From NCBI GenBank assembly GCA_030147705.1, contig JASBUV010000099.1:1-40540 (forward strand): a DNA stretch of 40,540 bases, written 5' to 3'. Of the stretch, positions 13,401 through 21,996 are shown piece by piece. The stretch comes from Gammaproteobacteria bacterium. Its GTDB lineage: Bacteria; Pseudomonadota; Gammaproteobacteria; Pseudomonadales; Pseudohongiellaceae. The stretch's first letter is position 1, and every line of letters starts with the position of its first letter. The position numbers and the translations under genes were made by a program. The notes under the pieces were generated by a model. The model did no database searches, had not been told where the DNA came from, and saw only the letters and a list, made by a program, of their open reading frames with translations.

Positions 13401-14351
13401 TCAGAGCGATTCCGCCGCAGGCTCTGCGGCAGGAGTAGCGCTTTCCTGTTTGAGTGCTGGACCGGCGATCTGCTCAGCGTTGGTCATATACACGTGTGGC
13501 AAACCGGATTCCTCTAACCAGGCGATGGCCTCATTTTCCGGTTTCAGCATGGCAATGGTGGCAAAAGAACCTGCCACAGTGCACAGATTCGCAGCCACGC
13601 TCACAGCACGCAGCCCCTTGCTTGGCCAACCCGTTTTGGGGTTCAGGATGTGGCTGTAGCGTTCACCATTCAGCTCAAAATAGCGTTCGTAGTCGCCGCT
13701 GGAAGCGAGGCCGCCGGCACTGAGATCGATCTTGGCCATCATTGAGCGGCGCTCGCCCGGATTTGCAATCCCGACTGTCCACGGCCGTTCTCCTGGTTGC
13801 TCGCCGATTACCGCGAAGTCCCCACCAAGATTGATCAGGCCATGCTGAATGCCCATGCGTCTGGCCATCTTCGCTGCCGCATCAGCGGCGTATTCCTTGA
13901 CGATACCACCGAGATCCAGCTCCATTCCGGCCGGAAGATGCAAACGTTGCCCCTGCCAGCTTAGTTTGTGGAAACCAACGCTGCGCAGCACTTTGTCAAT
14001 GGAATCCTGAGCCGGGATTCGCGCCTGACGAAAATCCCAGAGCCTGTAAAGAGCTCCGGCAGTGACGTCGAACAGGCCTTCACTTTCCTCGAAGCATTTG
14101 AGCGCGTGGTTCAGAATGCCGCGCGTCTCGGTATCAATCTTGATGCCGAGTTTGCTGCCAGCAGACAGGTTGATCTCAGTAATAAAACTGTCGCGTCTAT
14201 AGCGGGAATACTTCTTGTCGAGACGACTGACTTCGCGTGCAAGCTCCTGAATGCGTTGGCGAGCATTGATGCGTGAAGAGTCGTAAATCTGAATTTCGCA
14301 GGGTACGCCCATGGCCTGAAAGCCATAGCGTTTAAGAGTGGCAGTGGTCAT
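13401..14351 (-). CDS. apbE: ApbE-family FAD:protein FMN transferase
   Basis: 316 aa; FQAMGVPCEI, DVTAGALYRLW, DLGGIVKEYAAD, GLINLGGDFAVIG, YSHILNPKTGWPS. Confidence 0.92.
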   Translation of the reverse strand: MTTATLKRYGFQAMGVPCEIQIYDSSRINARQRIQELAREVSRLDKKYSRYRRDSFITEINLSAGSKLGIKIDTETRGILNHALKCFEESEGLFDVTAGALYRLWDFRQARIPAQDSIDKVLRSVGFHKLSWQGQRLHLPAGMELDLGGIVKEYAADAAAKMARRMGIQHGLINLGGDFAVIGEQPGERPWTVGIANPGERRSMMAKIDLSAGGLASSGDYERYFELNGERYSHILNPKTGWPSKGLRAVSVAANLCTVAGSFATIAMLKPENEAIAWLEESGLPHVYMTNAEQIAGPALKQESATPAAEPAAESL

Positions 14352-14365
14352 AAAGCAGAAATTGC

Positions 14366-15529
14366 CTAAAACGTAAAATCGAATCCCAGAGATACCCGGG
14401 TGTAACTGACCAGAGCTGCGCCTGGTTGGGTGACAGCATAGGCAGAGTGCTTGTGATCTGCAACATATCTTTCCGCTGTCAGTGTGGCTGTCCAGTCATT
14501 AATCGACGCGACGATACTCGCACCGCCACTGAATGCACCATAGGCTGAGAGTCGATAATCGCTCGATTGGAATTCAGTGAGCGGTTTGAGGAAGTCGTCA
14601 ATATTCGTGTAGAAATCTGCAGCGGACTGGCTGTAGTAGCGCAGATTGGGAACAAGCTGCCAGCGATTACCAAGGTTTTGATGCCAGGCCACACTCAAAG
14701 TGTGTGAGCTGACTCCAAAATCATCGTGATAGTAACGATAATCCGTGTGCAGCGCAGCGTCTGCATTTACGACGAAATAGCGGTAGGCGCCGCTAAGAGC
14801 AATCTGGGTCTTATTGTCTGGTCGTACATCCCGAAATTTATACGGATCACTGAGAAACCCGGATTGCTCAGTCAGACTGCCTGCCAACTGAAACGTGGAG
14901 CGCTGGTTAATGATCTGGCTAATGCTGATAACGGCAGATGAACTCTGTTTGTCTGCATTGCGAACCCGATTGAAAATAGCGGCATCAGTGGGAAAGATAT
15001 CATCAGCGGAATGGCTGATACCGACAGACACGGTAGTCATTCCTTCGTTGATTGTCTTCTGCCCGGAAAAACTGAAATAGGTAGCGCGATAGTCGTTCTC
15101 TTCAGAATAACCAACAGCGCCCCCGATGCTTCCGTCGCTCAAATAGTAACGCACACCCACAGCTAACTCACTGCGCTCATCGGTAATGCCGCTGGCGCCG
15201 CTCATGTTGATGATTGGGCTGCCGTTCGTGCCTGCGGTCGTAAACCAGGGAGATGCCCCGCTCATGTTTTCATGATTGGCATCGATCTGGAGCGAGTAAT
15301 CGCGACCTACTGGAGTGAGCAGGCGGAATTGATGGACGTCGATGTCATAGCGCTCAAGACTCCCGAACGGAACCTGGGAGCGGCTCATGTCATCTTCGTT
15401 GTAGTTGGAGAATTTGTAGGAGAGCGTGGTTTGTGGCGGTGGTGCATCTCCTGATGCAATGCCCGGTATGGCCAGAGCGGTGCTGGACAGTGCCAGAAGG
15501 GATTTGGAGCGCTGCCGAAAGGGTTTCAT
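14366..15529 (-). CDS. DUF3570 domain-containing protein, predicted outer-membrane beta-barrel
   Basis: 387 aa; signal-like N-terminus, alternating beta-strand pattern, terminal aromatic (VSLGFDFTF), MSGASPW motif; located between ApbE and DUF4266 genes. Confidence 0.8.
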   Translation of the reverse strand: MKPFRQRSKSLLALSSTALAIPGIASGDAPPPQTTLSYKFSNYNEDDMSRSQVPFGSLERYDIDVHQFRLLTPVGRDYSLQIDANHENMSGASPWFTTAGTNGSPIINMSGASGITDERSELAVGVRYYLSDGSIGGAVGYSEENDYRATYFSFSGQKTINEGMTTVSVGISHSADDIFPTDAAIFNRVRNADKQSSSAVISISQIINQRSTFQLAGSLTEQSGFLSDPYKFRDVRPDNKTQIALSGAYRYFVVNADAALHTDYRYYHDDFGVSSHTLSVAWHQNLGNRWQLVPNLRYYSQSAADFYTNIDDFLKPLTEFQSSDYRLSAYGAFSGGASIVASINDWTATLTAERYVADHKHSAYAVTQPGAALVSYTRVSLGFDFTF

Positions 15530-15550
15530 GGCTTTGCAGAGATTCCTGTC

Positions 15551-15769
15551 TCAGTTACAACCGCAGCCACCACCCGCTGCGCTATTACCTCCGGAAGAGG
15601 CTTCCTTGCTGAAAAAAATATGATCGTTCAATGCGGCTTCGAGCGGGTCGGCGTCCCAGGCCATTTCTTTCTTGGCGAGATAACCCATTTCCCACGGTCG
15701 GACCTGAGTACAACTCGCGAGCAGCACAGCAAGCGCAAGCAAGACGACTGATTTGAGCGACAGTTTCAT
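15551..15769 (-). CDS. DUF4266 domain-containing small lipoprotein
   Basis: 72 aa; lipobox LLASC|TQVRPWEMGYLAKKEMAWD, C-terminal GGGCGCN. Confidence 0.82.
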   Translation of the reverse strand: MKLSLKSVVLLALAVLLASCTQVRPWEMGYLAKKEMAWDADPLEAALNDHIFFSKEASSGGNSAAGGGCGCN

Positions 15770-15772
15770 TGC

Positions 15773-16324
15773 TCAGTTACCGGCCAGGAGTTTCTGAATC
15801 TCAGCTTCGATAATTTCGATGTCACCATTGCGAAAGCCCATGTGGACAAGTTTGACTTCGCCGTCCGGTGAAATCAGGTAAGACGAAGGCATGCCAATTA
15901 CGCCAAACAGTTCGGCCGAATCACCGTCGGGATCAGCTGGAATCAGGAAATCGAGTGGTGTATCCAGCAAAAAGTCGAGGCCATCTTCTATGGGGTTGTC
16001 GAGATTGATAGCGACAATTTCGAAGCCCTGATCGCGGTACTTGTGATAGAGGTCGTTATACAGTGGCAGCGAAGTCAGGCACGGGGCGCACCAGGAGGCC
16101 CAGAAGTCAACATAGACGGTTTTGCCCGCAAGGTCGGCCAGGGCAATCTCAGGCTGGTTCTCGTAGATTGATGGCAGCGTAAAATCCGGTGCAGGTTCTC
16201 CTTCTTCAACCGCGTTGACAGTGCCGGCCAGCAACAGCGTTGCTGCAGGGATCAAGATGCTGATGGCCCGGGACTTCAGAATCTGGGCTCTCTCAACCGC
16301 CCACTGTAGGATTTCGTTGCTCAT
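15773..16324 (-). CDS. TlpA-like thioredoxin-fold protein, exported
   Basis: 183 aa; hydrophobic N-terminal segment, GEPAPDFTLPS, active site FWASWCAPC. Confidence 0.9.
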   Translation of the reverse strand: MSNEILQWAVERAQILKSRAISILIPAATLLLAGTVNAVEEGEPAPDFTLPSIYENQPEIALADLAGKTVYVDFWASWCAPCLTSLPLYNDLYHKYRDQGFEIVAINLDNPIEDGLDFLLDTPLDFLIPADPDGDSAELFGVIGMPSSYLISPDGEVKLVHMGFRNGDIEIIEAEIQKLLAGN

Positions 16325-16552
16325 AGAATTCCCCTCAGGAATCTTGCGTAGATTGTGAACGTATCAATTCAGGTGTTGCCTGAAATCTCGGTTTGCGACT
16401 GAGTCCATGTTTCAACACAAGACCCAGCATAATTAAGAAATCGTTCGACTTCCGCTAGCTCAATCGCAAAACTTGGCAATCGGTCGCGTGTGCCAGTCAT
16501 CCCGCCTCTTTAGAACGCACAGTTCGTGACTGAGTTGACCTGCCCGCGCTGT

Positions 16553-17698
16553 CTAGCCCATGGCAACAGCTGGTTGCCCCAGGAGCCGGATCATTTCCTG
16601 CCAGCGCTTCTTCTGTACTTTCAGCTTGTAGTGGAGCTCTCGATAAGTGTCTCTCAATTGCAGATGTTCCAGCTTCGCCAGGGTTTCCTGGATGCTTTTG
16701 CCTTTGGCCTCATACCAGGCTTGTCGATGCTCGCTCCATTGTTGAATCAGATGCAGTAATTGTTCGTACTCAGCCTCCAGTTTGACACGCCAATCTTCGG
16801 GCAGCCCGAGAGACTGGCATTTTTTCGTTGCGTGCTGAAATTGCATCTCCAGCTTGGCCTGCTCAATCTGTTGTGGGCTGCAGCGCTTGAGATCGCGCGT
16901 CAATCCGACCCACGACAGCACCCTGATCATCCATTTGGTTGGGTCGTAGTGCCACCATTTGATGCCATTACGATAATCCCACTGAAAGGTATGGTGGTAG
17001 TTGTGGTAACCCTCACCATAGGTAATCAATGCCAGAACGGGGTTGTCTCTGGCTGAACTCTGGTCGCTGTATGTCTGCCAGCCCCACATGTGTGCGAGAG
17101 AATTGATCAAATAGGTGACGTGCTGGCTTAGCACCAAACGCAGTAATCCAGCCAACAGGAGTGAAGCGAGAACATCTCCATGCAGCCAGCCAATCAAAGC
17201 GGGTACGCCGATATTCATGATCAGCACCAGCGTCAGGTAGTTGCGATGCTGCCATGCGGCGATCGGATCACGTTGAATATCCTTGATGTTGGAGAAGTCA
17301 TTGCTCGCACTCGGATAATTGCGCAATATCCAGCCGATGTGTGAAAACCAGAATCCGCGGCCAGCGGAGTAGGGGTCTCTGTCGTTATCGTCTACATGTT
17401 GGTGGTGGCGGCGATGGTCAGAAGCCCAGTGGTAAATGTCGTTTTGCAAGGCACAGGCTCCGCCCAGGGCGAAGATAAAACGGATAACAGGATGTGCCTT
17501 GTAGGTTTTGTGTGACCACAGGCGATGATAGCCTGCAGTAATCGACATGCCGCAAAACCCCATCATCAGGACAAAGACCAGCCACTCGAACAAATCATAG
17601 CCATACATGAATCCGTACAGTGGGACCAGGGTGAGCGCGCATGCTGGTGTGATGGTGAACAACAGCATATTGGTCCAGTTGATTGGTGCTTTTTCCAT
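16553..17698 (-). CDS. Acyl-CoA/fatty acid desaturase
   Basis: 381 aa; histidine boxes HRLWSH, HRRHHQH and YHNYHH; several TM segments. Confidence 0.93.
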   Translation of the reverse strand: MEKAPINWTNMLLFTITPACALTLVPLYGFMYGYDLFEWLVFVLMMGFCGMSITAGYHRLWSHKTYKAHPVIRFIFALGGACALQNDIYHWASDHRRHHQHVDDNDRDPYSAGRGFWFSHIGWILRNYPSASNDFSNIKDIQRDPIAAWQHRNYLTLVLIMNIGVPALIGWLHGDVLASLLLAGLLRLVLSQHVTYLINSLAHMWGWQTYSDQSSARDNPVLALITYGEGYHNYHHTFQWDYRNGIKWWHYDPTKWMIRVLSWVGLTRDLKRCSPQQIEQAKLEMQFQHATKKCQSLGLPEDWRVKLEAEYEQLLHLIQQWSEHRQAWYEAKGKSIQETLAKLEHLQLRDTYRELHYKLKVQKKRWQEMIRLLGQPAVAMG

Positions 17699-17916
17699 AG
17701 GTAAACCTGCTTCTGATCTCTCTTTCTACCCGTTGCCCGTCGCATTGCCCTGATTTGGCCCGCGATCAGACACCGATAACATTCTCAAAGTCTCAATATA
17801 ACTGAAATTATTGCTACTGCGCCAAATCATGCCAATAATTTGTCTCAATCCTATTATCAGAGCCACTGAGTGCCCGGACTCTCGTGGCTTGCGCTACAAC
17901 AAGAGTGAGAAGTGCC

Positions 17917-18129
17917 ATGAATGACAGGCTAGTCGAGCTGGAAACCAAATTCAGCTTTCAGGAAGATACGATCCAGGAGCTGAATGAAGTCATCATCCGA
18001 CAGCAACGACAGATAGATGAGCTGACGCTCAGGCTCAATCGGCTGGGTGAGCAGATGCTAGACTTACAGGGTTCTGCTTCAGGCGGTCAGTCCTTCTCGC
18101 TTCAGGATGAAAAACCTCCCCACTACTGA
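17917..18129 (+). CDS. slyX: SlyX family protein
   Basis: MNDRLVELETKFSFQEDTIQELNEVIIRQQRQIDELTLRLNRL...; C-terminal EKPPHY. Start chosen at internal ATG 17917. Confidence 0.9.
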   Translation: MNDRLVELETKFSFQEDTIQELNEVIIRQQRQIDELTLRLNRLGEQMLDLQGSASGGQSFSLQDEKPPHY

Positions 18130-18165
18130 CTGAGTCGAGGCGACACTCGGTATCAGGCCCGACCG

Positions 18166-18561
18166 TTAACCCGCCACGGCGACATCCTCTGCTTGCAAGC
18201 CTTTATCACTCTCTGTGACGGCGAATTCAACGCGTTGTCCATCGCGTAACACTCGGCGACCTTTGCCACGTATTGAGCGAAAGTGAACGAAAATATCTTC
18301 ACCATTGTCTCTGGTGATAAATCCGAAACCCTTGTTGGCATTGAACCATTTGACCTGCCCTGATTCCCGGTCTCCGCTGTCGGTATTTCGGGTAGTACGT
18401 ATTGCTATTAACGCAGACACGGTTGCCACCATGAAGACGCCGAGCAGCGTGACAGGTAACTCTGATAACGTGATCTGAACTTGGTTGTTGGCGAGGAAAT
18501 AAAGCGGAATTGTAGCGATTAGGGTTGTCGCAAGTGCGACAGAAAAAATACGGACGTACAT
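18166..18561 (-). CDS. Membrane-anchored cold-shock domain protein
   Basis: Start chosen at MYVRIF (18561). Two N-terminal TM helices followed by CSD GQVKWFNANKGFGFITRDNGEDIFVHFRSI. Confidence 0.87.
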   Translation of the reverse strand: MYVRIFSVALATTLIATIPLYFLANNQVQITLSELPVTLLGVFMVATVSALIAIRTTRNTDSGDRESGQVKWFNANKGFGFITRDNGEDIFVHFRSIRGKGRRVLRDGQRVEFAVTESDKGLQAEDVAVAG

Positions 18562-18916
18562 AAAATACTCTTTGTTATTGGTTTTATTCAGCAGGGCGAT
18601 CTGATTATCGGTATTTTTGCGATTGCCGCTGCAGACTGCTGTTCGCCATGCATTGCTGAATGGCGTGCTGAATCCTGATGCTATTAAGGCGAAATTCAGC
18701 ACTTCCTAAAATACACTACCAGCATGCCAAATTAAACCTCCGTTGCTCCATAGGAGTGCACCGAAGCGCCCGGATTACGGGGGGTGTAGGAATTTTCAGG
18801 CTTTCAGCTGCGATTCAGCTTGCGATTGCTAGATTACATCCTGAGAGTCGTGCAAAGGTCCCGGTCAGACTCCAGACCGCCATGGCTCAACTGTTGAATC
18901 GAAGAGGATGTAGAGC

Positions 18917-19438
18917 ATGAGCAGCAAAACGATGACTGCATTGGCATTAGTACTACTGGCAGGCACCGCCCAGGCAGAAACCAGCTTTGAGTATGCCGAG
19001 GTTGTGGAGTCGCGCCCGATTTATCGTGTTGTCGAAGTATCCACTCCGAGCGAGCAATGCTGGGAAGAAGAAATTGCTGTGGATTACCGCCGTAGCGGCA
19101 GTGATTCGAGCACGCCGGTGATCGTCAGCACGATTCTGGGTGGCGCTATTGGGAATGCGGTTGGTCACAACAAGTCGAACAAGCGCGTGGGTACAGTGCT
19201 CGGCGCGGTATTGGGCCACTCCATTGGACGTGATATAGTCCGGAGCAGCAACCAGTCAGGCCACCGTCAGTATGAAGTCGTAGAGCGCTGTCAGACGGTA
19301 TATCAGCAGCACGAAGAAGAACGGCTTGTCGGTTATCAAGTGACCTATCTCTACAACGGAGAAGAGCGTTCAGTGCGCACTGATACGGATCCAGGTGATC
19401 AGATTCGATTGCGCGTGAACGTGGAACCGATTCTGTAA
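18917..19438 (+). CDS. Glycine zipper 2TM domain-containing exported protein
   Basis: 173 aa; signal peptide; VSTILGGAIGNAVGHNKSNKRVGTVLGAVLGHSIGRD glycine zipper pair. Confidence 0.87.
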   Translation: MSSKTMTALALVLLAGTAQAETSFEYAEVVESRPIYRVVEVSTPSEQCWEEEIAVDYRRSGSDSSTPVIVSTILGGAIGNAVGHNKSNKRVGTVLGAVLGHSIGRDIVRSSNQSGHRQYEVVERCQTVYQQHEEERLVGYQVTYLYNGEERSVRTDTDPGDQIRLRVNVEPIL

Positions 19439-19513
19439 GCGCGAGGCGTTTGCGGAATCCTTGTTAAATTGCAGATTCGGGGCGATTCATCGCCCCTTCG
19501 CACGAGGTGTAAA

Positions 19514-19846
19514 TTGAAAGTATCTGGCGTGACCATCGTGGCAGCACTGTTGCTGGCGACGCTGTTCGCTCCAGCGTATGGGCAAGTTGCACCTCAGGTC
19601 GAGCAAAACCAGCTAGATCGGGCGAACCAGTCTCAGCGTGTTCCGCCGCAATCTCCAACCGGACTCCGAATATCCGACCAGCAGGCCGTCAATCTTGCCC
19701 GTGAACGTTTTCAGGGCAATATATTGCGCATCAGCCTGGTCGGCGAAGGAGCCAATCGACGTTATCAGATTCGCATGGAAAATGAAGGCAAGGTTTTCAC
19801 AGTCTTCGTCCATGCAACCAGTGGGAGAGTGAGCGGCGGTAACTAG
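19514..19846 (+). CDS. Small exported PepSY-domain protein, TTG start
   Basis: KVSGVTIVAALLLATLFAPAYGQ signal peptide; ISDQQAVNLARERFQGNILRISLVGEGANRRYQIRMENEGKVFTVFVHATSGRV. Confidence 0.85.
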   Translation: MKVSGVTIVAALLLATLFAPAYGQVAPQVEQNQLDRANQSQRVPPQSPTGLRISDQQAVNLARERFQGNILRISLVGEGANRRYQIRMENEGKVFTVFVHATSGRVSGGN

Positions 19847-19879
19847 CGCTCATGCTGTGGAGCTTCAGGGAGTTTAGCG

Positions 19880-20557
19880 ATGCGTCTTTTGGTCGTCGAA
19901 GATGAAAGCCTGCTAAGGCAACAGTTGGAGCAGGGGCTTACCAAGCAGGGCTATGTGGTTGATGGGGCAGAAGGCGGTAAATCCGGTCTCTACTACGCTT
20001 CCGAATACGAGTACGATGCCGCTATTATCGATCTGGGTCTGCCGGAAATCGATGGCATTTCACTGATTCAGCAAATTCGCAGTGCTGGCAAGGAATTTCC
20101 CATACTGATTCTCACCGCGCGTGGTGACTGGCAGGACAAAGTAGCCGGTCTGGATGCTGGTGCGGACGATTACGTCGTCAAGCCATTCCAGATGGAAGAG
20201 ATTATCGCGCGTCTCAATGCCTTGCTGAGGCGGGCCGCCGGGTTCTCAAAACCCATGCTGGAGTTTGGTCCACTCAATCTGGATATCGCCGCAAAACGCC
20301 TCACAGTGAATGGCGCAAGCGTCGATTTGACTGCTTACGAATACAAGATGCTCGAATACCTGATGCTGCATCCCGGTCAGGTTATCTCGAAAACTGAACT
20401 TACCGAGCACCTCTATGCCCAGGATTACGACAGGGACAGCAATGTGTTGGAAGTCTTTGTCAGGCGTCTGCGCCAGAAACTCGATCCGGAGCAAACGCTT
20501 AAACCGATCGAGACCATTCGTGGACAGGGCTATCGTTTCAATCTTTCAGAAGCCTAG
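19880..20557 (+). CDS. OmpR-family response regulator, PhoP-like
   Basis: 225 aa; REC domain with IIDLGLPEIDG and KPF; winged helix C-terminal domain VRRLRQKLDP...IRGQGYRF. Confidence 0.94.
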   Translation: MRLLVVEDESLLRQQLEQGLTKQGYVVDGAEGGKSGLYYASEYEYDAAIIDLGLPEIDGISLIQQIRSAGKEFPILILTARGDWQDKVAGLDAGADDYVVKPFQMEEIIARLNALLRRAAGFSKPMLEFGPLNLDIAAKRLTVNGASVDLTAYEYKMLEYLMLHPGQVISKTELTEHLYAQDYDRDSNVLEVFVRRLRQKLDPEQTLKPIETIRGQGYRFNLSEA

Positions 20558-20586
20558 CGCCACTCTGCAGCGGTCGGTACGCTGAT

Positions 20587-21996
20587 ATGGTGCAAACTTC
20601 CTCTCGATCCACCTACTCGTTACAGTCGCGACTGTTGGTCGCGTTTAGCATCCTCCTGTTTGGCTTTCTGGGTTTGACCGGCCTGGTTCTGGATAGCGCA
20701 TTCCGCGCGAGCATCGAAGGCGGCGCACAGGAGCGTTTGCAAGTTCAAATTTATCTGCTGCTCGCCAATGCCGAAGAAGACAATGGTGAATTCTATTTCC
20801 TGCAAGACCTTCAGGAGCCGCGCTTCGGCCAATTGAACTCTGGTCTTTATGGCTTTATCAGCAGCACTGCTTATGGAATCCTCTGGCGCAGCAATTCAGC
20901 TCGTGCTTTCACTCCGCCAGAAAACGAATATTTCCAGCGCCGGCTCGAAGTCGGAGAAAGCCGATTCGAGCGCCTGGTGGATAGCGAGCAGGAAGTCTAT
21001 TTTGCATTGAGCTATGGCATTCTCTGGGAGAACGGCATCGATGAGTTCGCATTCAGCGTGATCGAAAACGCTGCGCCGTATTATTCAGAGATCAGTAATT
21101 TTCGTACCAGTTTGTGGTATTGGCTGGGTGGCGCTGCGGTAATTCTATTGGTAATGCAATTCTTGTTGCTGCGTTGGGGGTTATTGCCGTTGCGCCTGAT
21201 CGCCAACGATTTGAAGCAAATAGAATCCGGCAAGGAAGATAAGTTGGAAGGCGTTTATCCGCGCGAAATACAAGGTGTCACTGATAATCTGAATTTGCTT
21301 ATCGAGAGTGAGCGTCGGCAACAGAGCCGGTACCGAACCACGCTCGGAGATCTTGCACATAGTCTAAAAACTCCGCTGGCAGTTATCTCAGGGATTTTGC
21401 CGAACCTGTCGAGCGAAGTTGACAAGGGTGACGTCGAAGCCGTACGCAAGCAAATTCACAATGTGGATGAACAACTTGAACGGATGACGCAGATTGTTAC
21501 TTATCAATTGCAGCGCGCAGTGCAATCCAACGACAAGGGAACTCTCGCCAAACACGTCAATCTGAGCAGTACCTTGAACAAAGTACTGGACGCGCTTAAG
21601 AAAGTGTATGTCGACAAGCAGGTACAGGTGACTGCAAGTCTGGACAATCAGGTTATATTTCATGGTGATGAACGCGACTTGTTGGAGCTACTCGGTAATG
21701 TGCTGGATAACGCGTTCAAATATGGTCATGGCATTGTCCGGGTCACTACCCGAAGAACGGATACTGCATCCCGCGGTGTAAGTATCGAAATCGAAGATAA
21801 TGGCAAAGGTATCCCTGAAGAGAAACAGGAATTCGTTCTGCAGCGCGGTGCGCGTGCAGATACGCTTGTACAGGGCCACGGTATTGGCTTGGCCGTCGTG
21901 ACTGATATCGTGAAAAGCTACGGCGGTCAAATCGAAGTGGGTCGAAGTGAGCTGGGAGGGGCCAAGCTCTCCATCCTGCTGCACTCTATCGTTTGA
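20587..21996 (+). CDS. Sensor histidine kinase, PhoQ-like
   Basis: 469 aa; two TM segments, HAMP, DLAHSLKTPLAVISG H-box, NVLDNAFKYG N-box, GHGIGLAVV G-box. Confidence 0.93.
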   Translation: MVQTSSRSTYSLQSRLLVAFSILLFGFLGLTGLVLDSAFRASIEGGAQERLQVQIYLLLANAEEDNGEFYFLQDLQEPRFGQLNSGLYGFISSTAYGILWRSNSARAFTPPENEYFQRRLEVGESRFERLVDSEQEVYFALSYGILWENGIDEFAFSVIENAAPYYSEISNFRTSLWYWLGGAAVILLVMQFLLLRWGLLPLRLIANDLKQIESGKEDKLEGVYPREIQGVTDNLNLLIESERRQQSRYRTTLGDLAHSLKTPLAVISGILPNLSSEVDKGDVEAVRKQIHNVDEQLERMTQIVTYQLQRAVQSNDKGTLAKHVNLSSTLNKVLDALKKVYVDKQVQVTASLDNQVIFHGDERDLLELLGNVLDNAFKYGHGIVRVTTRRTDTASRGVSIEIEDNGKGIPEEKQEFVLQRGARADTLVQGHGIGLAVVTDIVKSYGGQIEVGRSELGGAKLSILLHSIV

